A DNA stretch of 64,000 nt from positions 109,119-173,118 of the forward strand of contig PNAH01000028.1 of NCBI GenBank assembly GCA_003170315.1, given 5' to 3'. Positions 10,063 to 20,900 of this stretch are shown here, piece by piece. A program made the translations under genes and the position numbers. The notes under the pieces were generated by a model. It was given only the letters and a program-made list of their open reading frames with translations, was not told the DNA's origin and ran no database searches. The stretch comes from Acidimicrobiaceae bacterium. GTDB lineage: Bacteria > Actinomycetota > Acidimicrobiia > Acidimicrobiales > RAAP-2. Positions within the stretch are counted from its first letter, which is position 1; each line of letters starts with the position of its first letter.

Positions 10063-11565
10063 ATGCACTCTTCGTTGTGGCTGACCTTCTTACTCGTCGT
10101 CCCGCTCGCCGGGGCGATCGGCGCGGCGTTGACGCGCAAGGTCGAGGGCCGGGCCTACGTCGTCGCCATTACGGCCTCCTTCGTCGAGCTCGTCCTCTCA
10201 CTCGTCGTGGCCTTTCTCTACAACGATCACGTCGCCCAGACCCAGACCTTCGACTTCGCCACCCGCCACGTCCTAGCCGCGCCCTTCGGCCTCGCCTACG
10301 ACGTGGCGATCGACGGCATCTCGTTGTTGATGATCGTCTTGACGGCGCTCACCGTGTTGTTGGCGTTGCTCGGCGCGCGCGACCGACGTCAAGAGCCGGC
10401 CTTCGTCGCGTGGATGTTGCTGCTCACGTGCTTCACCATGGGCAGTTTCCTCGCCCACGACCTGCTCGAGTTCTTCATCTTCTTCGAACTAACGCTCATC
10501 CCGTGCTACTTCATCATCAGCCAGTGGGGTGGCCGCGAACGCTCCAAGGCGGCGCTCAAGTTCTTCATTTACACCTTCACCGGATCGGCGTTCCTGTTGA
10601 TCGGCATCTTGTTTCTCGGCTTCGCTCACCAGCACCAGGTCGCCGGATCGGCGCTCACCTTCTCTTACGGCGCCCTCTCGGCCACGACCATGTCCCACGG
10701 CACCGCCGTGTGGCTCTTCATCGCCTTCGCCATCGCCTTCGCGGTGAAGGCACCGATCTGGCCGCTGCACACCTGGTCGCCCATCACCTACGCCGAAGCG
10801 CCGACGGCCGGCTCGATCGAGATGTCGGCCCTGCTGGCCAAGCTCGGCACGTACGGATTACTGCGATTCGCGGTGGGACTGTTCCCGTTGGCCTTGGTGA
10901 CGATGCGCCCGGTCGTGTTGACCCTCGCGGTGATCGGCATCCTCTACGGCTCGATGCTGGCCTGCACCACCCCGGACCTGAAGCGATTCGTGGCGTACTC
11001 CTCGCTCGCCCAGATGGGTTTCATCACGTTGGGCGTCATGTCGGGTTCGACGATCGCCACCGTCGGGGCGGTCTTGTTGATGTTCAACCACGGCGTCATC
11101 ACGATCGGCTTCTTCTTGATCATCGGCTTCATCGAGAAGCGCCGCGGATCGATTCTGATCAAGGACTTCCAGGGTCTGCAGGGACCGGCGCCGATCATGG
11201 CCGCGCTCTTCACCGTGGTCATGCTGGCCTCGATCGGCCTACCCGGTCTCTCGGGATTCGTGAGTGAGTACCTGATCCTCATCGGGACCTTCGCCACGCA
11301 CTCGTGGTGGGCGGTGGTGGCGACCTTCGGCGTGCTCGCCTCGGCGCTGTATCTGCTGTGGGCCTACCAGCGGGTCTTCCACGGCCGGGCCGAGGGCGCC
11401 AACGCCGAGATCGCCGACGCCACGACCCACGAGCAGTGGGTGCTGGTGCCGGTGGTCGTGTTGATCGTGGTGCTGGGAGTCTTCCCGAAGCCGGTGCTCG
11501 ATCGCATCACGCCGTCGGTGCAGCAACTCATACACCACGTCGCGCCCAGCGGGGTGAACAAGTGA
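10063..11565 (+). CDS. nuoM: NADH-quinone oxidoreductase subunit M
   Basis: FFELTLIPCYFIISQWGG, PLHTWSPITYAEAPTAGSIEMSALLAKLGTYGLLR. Confidence 0.95.
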   Translation: MHSSLWLTFLLVVPLAGAIGAALTRKVEGRAYVVAITASFVELVLSLVVAFLYNDHVAQTQTFDFATRHVLAAPFGLAYDVAIDGISLLMIVLTALTVLLALLGARDRRQEPAFVAWMLLLTCFTMGSFLAHDLLEFFIFFELTLIPCYFIISQWGGRERSKAALKFFIYTFTGSAFLLIGILFLGFAHQHQVAGSALTFSYGALSATTMSHGTAVWLFIAFAIAFAVKAPIWPLHTWSPITYAEAPTAGSIEMSALLAKLGTYGLLRFAVGLFPLALVTMRPVVLTLAVIGILYGSMLACTTPDLKRFVAYSSLAQMGFITLGVMSGSTIATVGAVLLMFNHGVITIGFFLIIGFIEKRRGSILIKDFQGLQGPAPIMAALFTVVMLASIGLPGLSGFVSEYLILIGTFATHSWWAVVATFGVLASALYLLWAYQRVFHGRAEGANAEIADATTHEQWVLVPVVVLIVVLGVFPKPVLDRITPSVQQLIHHVAPSGVNK

Positions 11566-13034
11566 AGCTCGTGATCCCCTCGATTCACTACCTGGCGATT
11601 CTGCCGGTCCTGATCTTCTTCGGCGCGGCCCTCGCTCTGGTGCTCGTCTCGGCGCTGGCGCGCGGCAAGGTGCCCCTGGTCGTCGCCACCTCGACCGTCG
11701 TCACGGCCGCCGTGGCCAGCCTCGTGGCCAACTTCTTCCAGTGGCGCTGCGTAGCCAAGGCCGGCGCCTCGGTGACCATCGCCCACGCCATCGTGCTCGA
11801 CGATTTCTCGGTCGTCGCCTCGGGCGTGATCGCGCTGAGCGTGATCATGACCGCCCTGGTCGCCCACGACTGGGCGATCCGTGAACGGGTCTCCGGCGTC
11901 GAGTTCCACATCCTGGCGCTCGCCTCCAGCGCCGGGGCGCTGTTGATGACCCAGGCGAATGACCTCATCGTCATCTTCTTGGGCCTCGAGATCCTCTCGA
12001 TCGGACTGTACGTGTTGGTCGCCTTCGACCGACACCGCGCGACGTCCTCGGAGGCCGCGCTGAAGTACTTCTTACTCGGCGGATTCGCCTCGGCGATCTT
12101 CATCTACGGTGCGGCCCTGGTCTACGGCGCGACCGGCTCGACCAACCTTTCGACGATCTCGTACTTCTTGGGTACCAACGTGTTGCTCCACCCCGGCCTC
12201 CTCTACGCCGGCGGCGCCTTGTTGCTCGTCGGGTTCGCCTTCAAGATCGCCGCCGTGCCGTTCCACCTCTGGTCGCCCGACGTCTACGAGGGGGCGCCGA
12301 CGCCGGTGACCGGACTCATGGCCTCGATCGTCAAGGTCGGCGCCTTCGCCGCGCTGATCCGCGTCCTCATCTCGGCACTCGGCACCCAACTCGACACGTG
12401 GCGTCCGATCCTCTGGACCCTCATCGTGCTCACGACGGTGGTCGGGGCGTCGTTGGCGGTCGTGCAGCGCAACGTGAAGCGAATGCTCGCCTACTCCTCG
12501 ATCAACCACGCCGGTTTCATCTTGCTCGGCGTCTGGGCCGGCACGATACGCGGCACCGCGGCGACGCTCTTCTACGTGATCACCTACGCGCCGATCGTCG
12601 TGGCCACGTTCGCCATCGTGACCTTGATCGGTGGCGTCGGCGACGAACACCATTCCATCGAGCGCTACCAGGGACTGGCCCGTCGCCAACCGTGGCTCGG
12701 CGCCGCCCTGGCGGTGCTGCTCCTCAGTCAACTCGGCGCGCCGCTCACCACCGGCTTCTACGCGAAGTTCGCCGTACTGGCGTCGGTCGTCGACGCCGGC
12801 GGCGGAGCGTTGGCGTTGATCGCCTTGATCAGCGCGGCGATCGCCGCCTTCTTCTACCTGCGCTGGGCGATGGCGCTGTACTCCGATGACGGCCCCGAAG
12901 GCCCCCGGGTCGAAGTGCCGCGCTTGACGGGCATGGTGATCGGCTTCGGCGTACTGGTCACCGTGGTCTTCGGCGTCTGGCCCGGACCGCTCGTGACGCT
13001 GGCTCAGCACGCGACGGTGCTCTTCACGCCGTGA
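11562..13034 (+). CDS. nuoN: NADH-quinone oxidoreductase subunit N
   Basis: GTG at 11562 in ORF 11304..13034; LGLEILSIGLYVLVAFDR, PFHLWSPDVYEGAPTPVTGLMASIVKVGAFAAL. Confidence 0.93.
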   Translation: MKLVIPSIHYLAILPVLIFFGAALALVLVSALARGKVPLVVATSTVVTAAVASLVANFFQWRCVAKAGASVTIAHAIVLDDFSVVASGVIALSVIMTALVAHDWAIRERVSGVEFHILALASSAGALLMTQANDLIVIFLGLEILSIGLYVLVAFDRHRATSSEAALKYFLLGGFASAIFIYGAALVYGATGSTNLSTISYFLGTNVLLHPGLLYAGGALLLVGFAFKIAAVPFHLWSPDVYEGAPTPVTGLMASIVKVGAFAALIRVLISALGTQLDTWRPILWTLIVLTTVVGASLAVVQRNVKRMLAYSSINHAGFILLGVWAGTIRGTAATLFYVITYAPIVVATFAIVTLIGGVGDEHHSIERYQGLARRQPWLGAALAVLLLSQLGAPLTTGFYAKFAVLASVVDAGGGALALIALISAAIAAFFYLRWAMALYSDDGPEGPRVEVPRLTGMVIGFGVLVTVVFGVWPGPLVTLAQHATVLFTP

Positions 13035-13879
13035 GGCGCATCGCCATCGCGACGAGCGTCAGTGACGACGTCAATCTCGATCCCGACGCCGAGCTGCTAC
13101 TCGCTGCGCTCTCCGATGTCGGAATCGAGGGCTCGATGTGCGTCTGGGACGAGCGATCAATCGACTGGGAGGATTTCGAGCTCACCGTCATCCGTTCGAC
13201 CTGGGATTACACGCGCGACCGGGTTGGGTATCTGGCCTGGGCCCGTCGGATCGAGCATCTGCTCAACCCGTATCCGATCATTGAGTATTCGACGGATAAG
13301 CACTACTTGAACGACCTCGCCGCGCGCTCACTTCGAATCGTTCCGACGACGTTCTGCGATGTCGGGTCCGAACCTGTCTTTCCCGACGGTCGATTCGTGG
13401 TGAAGCCCACGATCGGCGCCGGTTCCATTGACGCGGATAAGTACGGCCGAGGCGACCACGAGAGAGCACTGGCCCACGTGCGCCGACTGCACGCGGGCGG
13501 ACGTGACGCGATGATTCAGCCCTACGTCTCATCGATCGATGACGACGGCGAGCGCGCGTTGGTATTCATCGATGGCAAGTTTTCCCACGCCATGACCAAG
13601 GGCGCGATGCTCAACACCGCCGCGGACGATCGCGACGCACTGTTTCGTCGAGAGCAGATGTCGGTGTCGGCGGCGGAACCCGATGCCGTGGCCTTCGCTG
13701 AATCGGTTCTCGCTGAAGAACCCTTCCGTCAGATCCTCTACGCCCGCGTCGACCTGGTGAAGGTGGATGATGGCTGGGCCATCATGGAACTAGAGCTCGT
13801 CGAGCCATCCTTGTTTCTCGCGTACGACGATGACGCCCCTCGTCGAATGGCCCATGCCATCCGCGCTCGTCTCGACTGA
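13031..13879 (+). CDS. ATP-grasp domain protein (RimK / DcsG-like)
   Basis: IRSTWDYTRD...YSTDKHYLNDLA...GRFVVKPTIGAGSIDADKY...MIQPYVSSIDDDGERALVFIDGKFSHAMTKG; 4-bp overlap with nuoN. Confidence 0.75.
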   Translation: MRRIAIATSVSDDVNLDPDAELLLAALSDVGIEGSMCVWDERSIDWEDFELTVIRSTWDYTRDRVGYLAWARRIEHLLNPYPIIEYSTDKHYLNDLAARSLRIVPTTFCDVGSEPVFPDGRFVVKPTIGAGSIDADKYGRGDHERALAHVRRLHAGGRDAMIQPYVSSIDDDGERALVFIDGKFSHAMTKGAMLNTAADDRDALFRREQMSVSAAEPDAVAFAESVLAEEPFRQILYARVDLVKVDDGWAIMELELVEPSLFLAYDDDAPRRMAHAIRARLD

Positions 13880-13887
13880 TTCGGACG

Positions 13888-14529
13888 TCAGGGCCGCACC
13901 AGTAACTCCGGAAGCAGATGCATCGATTCGAAAACGGTCACGTCATCGCGTTGGAGTTTTTGGGCACTGGTCACGCCGCCGCTATACGCGAAGACGGTCA
14001 TCCCCGCCGCCAGACCGGCCGCCACGCCCGAGACGCTGTCCTCGATCACGGCGCAGCGATCGGGTGCCACCCCCATCGACGCGGCCGCGAAGAGAAACAC
14101 GGCGGGATCAGGTTTGCCGTGGGCCACGTCGTCGGCACTGAAGATCCGTCCTTCGAATCGCTCGGACATACCGGTCAGGCCGAGTTTGAAGTTCAGCATC
14201 TGATGGCTACTACTCGAAGCGACGCAGGTGGCCACCGCGATCTCGTCGAGCACCGCGATCACCCCCTCGACCGGCACGAGTTCGCGCTCGCACGCCTCGC
14301 GTACGCGTCGCTCGAATTCATTACGCCAATCAACGGGTCGGCCGATCTTCTCCTCGATGACCGTTTGCATATAGACCGACGATCGCTCCACGAATCGTTC
14401 AATCACCTCGGCCTCCGAAAGTGGCCAACCCAATTCGGTGAGTATCTGAGATTCGGTGCGAACGGCGAGGCGCTCGCTGTCAATCAGTACGCCGTCGCAG
14501 TCAAAGATCACCAGTTCAAAGCGCGACAT
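13888..14529 (-). CDS. HAD-superfamily hydrolase (phosphoglucomutase/phosphatase-like)
   Basis: FDCDGVLIDSERLAVR..., VASSSSHQMLNFKL, GKPDPAVFLFAAASMGVAPDRCAVIEDSVSGVAAGLAAGM. Confidence 0.85.
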   Translation of the reverse strand: MSRFELVIFDCDGVLIDSERLAVRTESQILTELGWPLSEAEVIERFVERSSVYMQTVIEEKIGRPVDWRNEFERRVREACERELVPVEGVIAVLDEIAVATCVASSSSHQMLNFKLGLTGMSERFEGRIFSADDVAHGKPDPAVFLFAAASMGVAPDRCAVIEDSVSGVAAGLAAGMTVFAYSGGVTSAQKLQRDDVTVFESMHLLPELLVRP

Positions 14530-14646
14530 CCGTGCAGTCTACGAAAGCAGTACCCGGTGTTGGCCCGTGACAACCTCGTCATCGTGGTCGAACAACTCTT
14601 GGACAATCACGCTCGCCTTGTCGCGAGCTCGAAGTAGACCGGTTGA

Positions 14647-15756
14647 ATGGCTGGCCATCGACATCGAGCACACCTTCGTCTGACGGGGTTCGTTACCTCG
14701 TTGATGTTCATCGGACTCGGGTTGTTCGCGGCGCCGGGAATCTCCAACGCCACGACCCGATCAAACCCGCTCTCGACCAGATCGTCGGATCGGGTGGTCG
14801 GTCCAACTTTTCCCGGGACCAACTGCCCAGCCTTCCCGGCGGACAACGTGTGGAACACGCCGATCACGACGTTGCCGGTGGACGCGAACAGCGCCACCTG
14901 GCTCGCGTCGATGTCCTCCGCGACGACGTACTTGCACCCGGACTACGGACCGTCGGGTAATCCACGGGCGCCCTACGGCATACCGTGGGTGGTCGTTCGA
15001 AAGAACACGGTGTTCACACACGTGACGTTTCAGTACGCTTCGGAGAGCAACCGGCGACCGTACCCGTTGACGGCGTCGACCCCGGTCGAAGGGGGATCGG
15101 ATCGTCACGCGCTGATGGTCGACCCGTATCGATCGGCCTCGTCGGCGCCGTGCACGCTCTTTGAGACTTACGACACGTACTACCACGCCGGCGGACGATC
15201 GACGGCCGGGTCGGGGGCCACGTGGAATCTGCGATCGAACACGTTGCGTCCCGCCAGTTTCACGTCCGCGGACGCCGCCGGGCTGCCGATCCTGCCCGGT
15301 CTCGTCAACTACAACGAAGTCGCCGCGCACGCCATGAATCACGCGATTCGATTCACCGCGGACTGTACGCAGGAGTCGTATCTCTGGCCGGCGCGCCACG
15401 AGGCCGGCCAGAGTAATTCGTCGTGTCCACCGATGGGGACGCGGTTCCGACTCAACGCGTCCTTCACCTTGTCGGCGTCGCAGTGCTCGGCCTTTTGTCA
15501 AACGGTGCTCGCGACCATGAAGACCTACGGTCTGATCCTCGCCGACAACGGGAGCAACTGGTACTTCCAAGGTACGGCCGACACTCGCTGGACCTACACC
15601 GAGGTCGATCAGCTCAAGGCCATTCCAGCCAATCAGTTCGCGGCGGTTGACGAATCGTGTCTGATGATCAGTCCCAATTCGGGACAGGCGCTGCAGCCCG
15701 GCACCACGGCGTACCAAGCGAAGTGTGGCGCACCGACCGGTACGTCAGGCACCTAA
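14647..15756 (+). CDS. secreted protein of unknown function, Cys-containing
   Basis: N-terminal hydrophobic signal-like segment (GFVTSLMFIGLGLFAAPGISNA) then CPAFPADNVWNTPITTLPVDANSATWLASM. Confidence 0.7.
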   Translation: MAGHRHRAHLRLTGFVTSLMFIGLGLFAAPGISNATTRSNPLSTRSSDRVVGPTFPGTNCPAFPADNVWNTPITTLPVDANSATWLASMSSATTYLHPDYGPSGNPRAPYGIPWVVVRKNTVFTHVTFQYASESNRRPYPLTASTPVEGGSDRHALMVDPYRSASSAPCTLFETYDTYYHAGGRSTAGSGATWNLRSNTLRPASFTSADAAGLPILPGLVNYNEVAAHAMNHAIRFTADCTQESYLWPARHEAGQSNSSCPPMGTRFRLNASFTLSASQCSAFCQTVLATMKTYGLILADNGSNWYFQGTADTRWTYTEVDQLKAIPANQFAAVDESCLMISPNSGQALQPGTTAYQAKCGAPTGTSGT

Positions 15757-16101
15757 ATAAGTTGCGTGCCCCTGGATGACGAGCGGTCCATCGAACGTCA
15801 GCACTTCGTTGACTAATCCACCCGTGTGGTTGCGGTAATTGATGACGATGGTGTCGACGCCGAGGTAGAGGTTTTCGATCTCGAAGTGGAGATCGGGGTT
15901 CCGTCGTAGACCCTCGCTCCAGTACGCACGGAGCTCTCTCACGCCGCGGATGACGCCTTCGGAGCCGTCGACAATCCGCTGGGCAGCCGGCGACGTGAAG
16001 ACAATCTCGTCGGCGAAGTGACCAAGTATCGCATCGACGTCGTGAGCGTTCCAAGCGTCACGCCAGTCGGAAGCGAACTGTTCGGCGAAATCGCTGTCCA
16101 T
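15745..16101 (-). CDS. SnoaL/NTF2-like nuclear transport factor 2 family protein
   Basis: FASDWRDAWNAHDVDAILGHFADEIVFTSPAAQRIVDGSEGVIRGVRELRAYWSEGL. Confidence 0.8.
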   Translation of the reverse strand: MDSDFAEQFASDWRDAWNAHDVDAILGHFADEIVFTSPAAQRIVDGSEGVIRGVRELRAYWSEGLRRNPDLHFEIENLYLGVDTIVINYRNHTGGLVNEVLTFDGPLVIQGHATYLGA

Positions 16102-16286
16102 CCGGAGACTTTAGGCGAACCACGTTGGTTCCTACGGTGCCACCGGCGCCGTGGAAATGCGTCATCGAGTCGACACGAGGTCGTCACGCGGATCCTCGTT
16201 CGGCGCAATCACCCCTTGTGGTGTGACAGGGGGTGACATAATCTGAGTTCCGAAATACGGTTCGAGCACTAGTGGAGGAGATCATC

Positions 16287-16858
16287 ATGACGACTCTTAT
16301 CGATCGTCCGAGTACCGCGCTTCTCGTCATCGACGTCCAAAATGGCGTGGTGGCGAACGCCCATGACCGCGACGGAGTGATCGCGAATATCAATACCTTG
16401 GTCGACAAGGCCCGCCGCGAGGACGTGCCCGTCATTTGGGTGCAGCACTCCAGTGATGAGCTTGCGGTGGACAGCGAGAGTTGGCGCTACGTCGCGGAAT
16501 TGAAGGGCGCGAGTCAGAGCCGCTGGTCCACAAACTCTACGGCGACTCCTTCGAGGACACGAACCTCGAAGCGTTACTCGCGGAGCGAGGGGTCGGGCGC
16601 CTCGTGGTCACCGGTGCTCAGACCGATGCGTGTATCCGTTCGACGATGCACGGGGGCTTCACCCGGGGCTACGACGTGACGTTGGTCTCCGACGCGCACA
16701 CCACCGAAGACTTGAGCGAATACGGTGCGCCGTCGCCGGACAAGGTCATCGCGCATACGAATCTCTATTGGGACTGGCAAAGTGCACCCGGCCGCCGAGG
16801 CGGCGCCGTGCCCACCGCGGAGGTCGATTTCCAGGCTGACACCGACGCCGACGAATGA
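16287..16858 (+). pseudogene. isochorismatase-family cysteine hydrolase, frameshifted
   Basis: N-half ALLVIDVQNGVVANAH in one frame (ORF 16272..16679) and C-half GDSFEDTNLEALLAERGVGRLVVTGAQTDACIRSTMHGGFTRGYDVTLVSDAHTT in another (ORF 16481..16858); frame change near 16505-16515; RBS ggaggag before ATG 16287. Confidence 0.8.
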
Positions 16859-16912
16859 TGATTCGACGCGATCAGCTCATTACCCTTTCGTGCGACGAAG
16901 GGTAACTCGACT

Positions 16913-17473
16913 ATGTACGCCGGACTCGAGCAATGGCCCGAACCGCCCATCGACGGCGACGAAGCCGCCACACTCATTGGATCGCTCGAGCGACAGAGAG
17001 CGACGTTCGCGTGGAAAGCGGGAGGGCTCAACGCCGAGGAGCTCCAAGTCTCCATTGGCGACTCGGTCATCACGCTGGGCGGTCTGCTGAAGCATCTCGC
17101 CCTCGTCGAAGATCATCACTTCTCGGTTCGGCTCTTAGGTCGAGATCCGTCGGAACCGTTCAACTCGATTGATTGGGAGACTGATCCCACTTGGGACTGG
17201 TCCTGGGCGAGCGACGACACGTCCGACTCACTGTACGAACTCTGGCAGGACAAGGTCGACCAATCGAGGCGTTCGGTGGCGGAAGCGCTCGCGAACGGCG
17301 GGTTGGATCAACGAATGGCGCAGGTGTGGCCGGACGGCCGAGCCCCGAGTTTACGACGGACCTTTGTGGATCTCATCGAGGAGTACGCGCGTCACGTGGG
17401 CCACGCGGACCTCATTCGTGAGTCAATCGACGGTCTCGTTGGTGAGGACCCACCGGGCGTTCACGATCAGTAG
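16913..17473 (+). CDS. DinB / DUF664 family protein
   Basis: ERQRATFAWKAGGLNAEEL...TLGGLLKHLALVEDHHF...EEYARHVGHADLIRESIDG. Confidence 0.8.
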   Translation: MYAGLEQWPEPPIDGDEAATLIGSLERQRATFAWKAGGLNAEELQVSIGDSVITLGGLLKHLALVEDHHFSVRLLGRDPSEPFNSIDWETDPTWDWSWASDDTSDSLYELWQDKVDQSRRSVAEALANGGLDQRMAQVWPDGRAPSLRRTFVDLIEEYARHVGHADLIRESIDGLVGEDPPGVHDQ

Positions 17474-17491
17474 GGCGATGCGTGTCGAGAA

Positions 17492-17887
17492 CTACGACGG
17501 TGGCGCGAAGAACTCCAACGCGATGTTGTCCGGGTCGCGAAAGGAGAGTCCCGAGCCGTAGCCGGCGTCCACGATGCCGCCGTGGGCGATGCCGAGTTCG
17601 TTGAGTCGGTCCTGCCATTGGGACAACTCGTCGCGATTGACGCACTGAAAAGCCAGGTGATCGAGACCCACTCGTCGTTCGTTGAATGCCGAGCCGTCGG
17701 CGAGATCGGGAAACTGATGGAGTCCGACTAGCGTCTGACCGCCAACTAACCACACCACGTGTCGAAATGGTCCGGTGTCCTCGTCCAACACGGGCTTGGC
17801 GTCAAAGAGTCGCTGGTACCACGGCACACTGCGGTTTAAGTCGGTTACGGTCAACGCGACGTGCGTGATAGTCGGAAATTCAGTCAT
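17492..17887 (-). CDS. VOC (glyoxalase/bleomycin-resistance) family protein
   Basis: ITHVALTVTDLNRSVPWYQRLFDAKPV...GLDHLAFQCVNRDELSQWQDRLNELGI...GSGLSFRDPDNIALEFFA. Confidence 0.85.
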   Translation of the reverse strand: MTEFPTITHVALTVTDLNRSVPWYQRLFDAKPVLDEDTGPFRHVVWLVGGQTLVGLHQFPDLADGSAFNERRVGLDHLAFQCVNRDELSQWQDRLNELGIAHGGIVDAGYGSGLSFRDPDNIALEFFAPPS

Positions 17888-17978
17888 TGGCTTCCCTTCG
17901 ATAGAACAGGCAGCCACACTCTATCTATCGAGTGGTGACGGTGCTGGACCACGATTGGTCATTCGACGGTCACTTGTG

Positions 17979-20900
17979 TTAATGAAGAACGCGGTCGTCT
18001 ACTTTCTTCGCCGCGGCGAGCACCTCGGCGGGCACCACCGTCCCCGGGCGGTTCGATGGGTCGCTGACCAGGAATCGACCGAGGACCGGCAACTCGGTGA
18101 GTGATTCGGCGCGCAGGACGGCCGCCGCCACGGGAACGAAACTCTCCGCCGCCGGATAGATGAGGTAGCGCGGTAGCCACGTGGGGTCGTACTTCGCGTT
18201 GAAGGTCCAGAGCGACTCGAGCGGGAAGATCCCGGAGAGCCGTTTGAGGGCCCATCGCTCGACGCGGGTGAACGTTCCTTCTCCGCGCTCTCCGTCCAGC
18301 ACCGACCGGAAGGCCGCGAAGTTCAAGCTGAGTCCGCGTGCTCCGGTGTCGCGCAGGTGTTCGATGGTGGAGCAGAGCGCGAAGTCGATCAACCCGTTCG
18401 GGTGATCGCCGGGATCTCGACGCATGAGATCGAGCGAATAGCCATTGATCGCGGGCGACGGCACGAACTGACAGACCGCGGCCGGTTTCCCGTCCGGTCC
18501 GTGCACGATGGTGAGCAGCAAACCCTTGTCCTTGGGATTGAACAGGCGACCCAGCATCATGGAGAAGCCGCGCTCCGCCTCGCCGCGTCGCAACATCGAG
18601 ATCAATTCGAGGATGTCGGTGACGCGACTCGGATCGATGTTCGCGGGATCGAGGAACTCGACCGTATAACCGCGGCGCACCAGTCTCGTTACCGCCTGAC
18701 GAAGCCCCTTCATCTTGCCGCCGGCCAAGCTGAACGTCGGGCAGTCCACGATGGCTTCGTCGCCCATGTAGAGGTGGTGGAGTCCGGCCGTTCCGTAGAG
18801 GGGGAGCCACTCCTCACTGGCGCCGATGACCCCGATCGTCCAGCCGCGACCTTCGGCGTAAGCGCGAAAGGCGCTGAACGCTTCGGAACGCTCCGCTTCG
18901 GGTCCAATGGGATCGGGCGACACCAACGCCACACCGCCGTAGACGGCGTAAGCGACGAGGGAGTCTCGGAAGAAGAAGAACTGTTTGTCGTCGCGTAAGG
19001 CGAAGTAGTCCAGCGTCCCTCGGCCGTGTCGACGCACGATCTCTCTCGCGCGCAGTTCGGCCAGGCGTCGCTCGGTGCCGCGCCCGGTCATGGAGAGTCG
19101 TCGGTCCACCACCGGTCGCGTCAAGAGGTACAGGGACGACACGAACAGTGAGACCCCGACCGCGAAGAGTGACGGATCGACGAAGTCGCCCGCCGTGTCG
19201 GGCAGCGCAATGTTGTTCTGTCCGACGAACCGCTCGATGCACGCCATGAAGACGACCCCGAAGGCGGGGAGGTGGTGGCGACCGGAGGAGACTTCGATGC
19301 CGACGGTCGCGGCGACCACCGAGACCAACGCAATGAGTCCGAGTCGCGGCATCGCCGCGCGCGCGCTCGATCGATCGGTCGTCGCCTGAAAGTAGCGACG
19401 TTCGACGATCAACAAGGTCAAAATCGTCAAGGCGATGAGTGAGGCGACGACCGTGCCACCGCGTAACACGTGGGCGAAGACGGTGACCGCGAGCACCGCG
19501 CACGCGACGAACCACGCCCGGCGCTGCCCGCGTCGAATCCCCCGGGCCATCATGATCATCGCGATGCCAGCGACGGCGGTGAACGCGGCCGCCGACTGGG
19601 CCACGCCCAATGGGAAGAACGTTTGGACCTCGTGGAGGCGACTTCGCAGGGGTGGCGTCGCGGTGACGATGACGTTGACGAGTCCGTCGAGAAAGAGCAG
19701 TCCGCTGGCCCAGCGTCGCACCGTTCGCAGCCGTCGCTGTTCCTTGAGACGTTCCACGGTGACGGGGAAGGGGTTGCCGGTCGGCCAGGAACCGACGGTC
19801 GTCGTGGCGTTCGAGGGCGCCGGCTGCACATAGGTGTTGGCGACAATCTCTTCCAGCAATCGCTTGCGGCCGTGACGGGTTTCGCCGGCGTACAGACGAA
19901 CCTGCACCGCACTGGCCGCCTCGATCTCCACGACCCCGAGTCGGTCGACCGAGGTGAAGACCGGCGGGAGACCGAATCGGCCTCGACGTTCGACGATCAC
20001 CGTCCTGGAGGGTCCGGGCGTGGCGCACACGCCCCGGTCGAGGAAGGCGAGCGCCGGTCGCGGCGCGCCGCCCACCACGGCACCGGCACCGCCGCGCTCG
20101 GCGTTTCGTCGGGCGAACTCCAGCGCGTCGACGTCGTCCACCAGCGTGAGGGACAGTGGTTCGCTGAGTTCGGTCGGCGCCGATCGACGGGCGTCGCGGT
20201 CGAAACGTCGACGAACGATGAGCCCGGCGCAACCGACCACGATCGCCTCGACGACCGCCAGGATCAGCAAGTTGAGCACGAGGTTGCCCCAGAAGCTGCC
20301 GGTGTGGGGAGTGCGCACGTGCACGTGGTGTCGGGTGAAGTGATAGATGATCGCGTTGAGTGACGTCAAGATGTCGAACACCATCAGCGTGATCACCGGG
20401 AACCAGACCCAGCCACCGAGTCGGCGGTACAACACGCGCGACGCCACAAAACGAGGCAGCGCGTGCGGGTCTTCGAGGCGATCGGCGTCGGAGCGGTCAT
20501 TGACGTCGGCCCGTTGCGTGTCGATGGTGCAATGACCGGCGGCCACCGCGAGGTCGCGCACACCGGTTGCCGTGGCGACCTGCAGGATCAGGTCGCTCGC
20601 CATGGTGACGCCCAGCGTTTCTAATCGTTCGCGCGCCGATTGATTGTGTTGCAGTTCCTCGTCGTCGCTCCCCGGCAGCACGATGAACCGGTGTCGCTCG
20701 TCGGTCGTGAAGGCGACGATTTGGTCACGCAGCGTCGCCAGTGCGGCCAACGTGGCGTCCATGAATTTGACGAGGTCCGAGGTTGGCTCCGGATGAAACA
20801 GATTGCCCGCGACCACGACGACCGCGGCGTCATCGATGTCGCCTAGAAGACTGACGAGCTCTTGCACCGGACGGCTGGTCGGATCAGTCGTGGGCGAGAG

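Noticed and set aside
1-13034. Many long antisense and alternate-frame ORFs across the nuo operon (for example 2615..3649 minus, 8576..9535 minus, 12072..13010 minus, 10017..11267 plus)
   Set aside because: Low-complexity Arg/Gly/Asp/His-rich translations typical of wrong frames in high-GC DNA; each overlaps a well-supported nuo gene.
18814-20232. 472-aa alternate-frame minus-strand ORF inside the MprF-like gene
   Set aside because: Arg-rich wrong-frame translation; the overlapping 1004-aa frame has clear domains.
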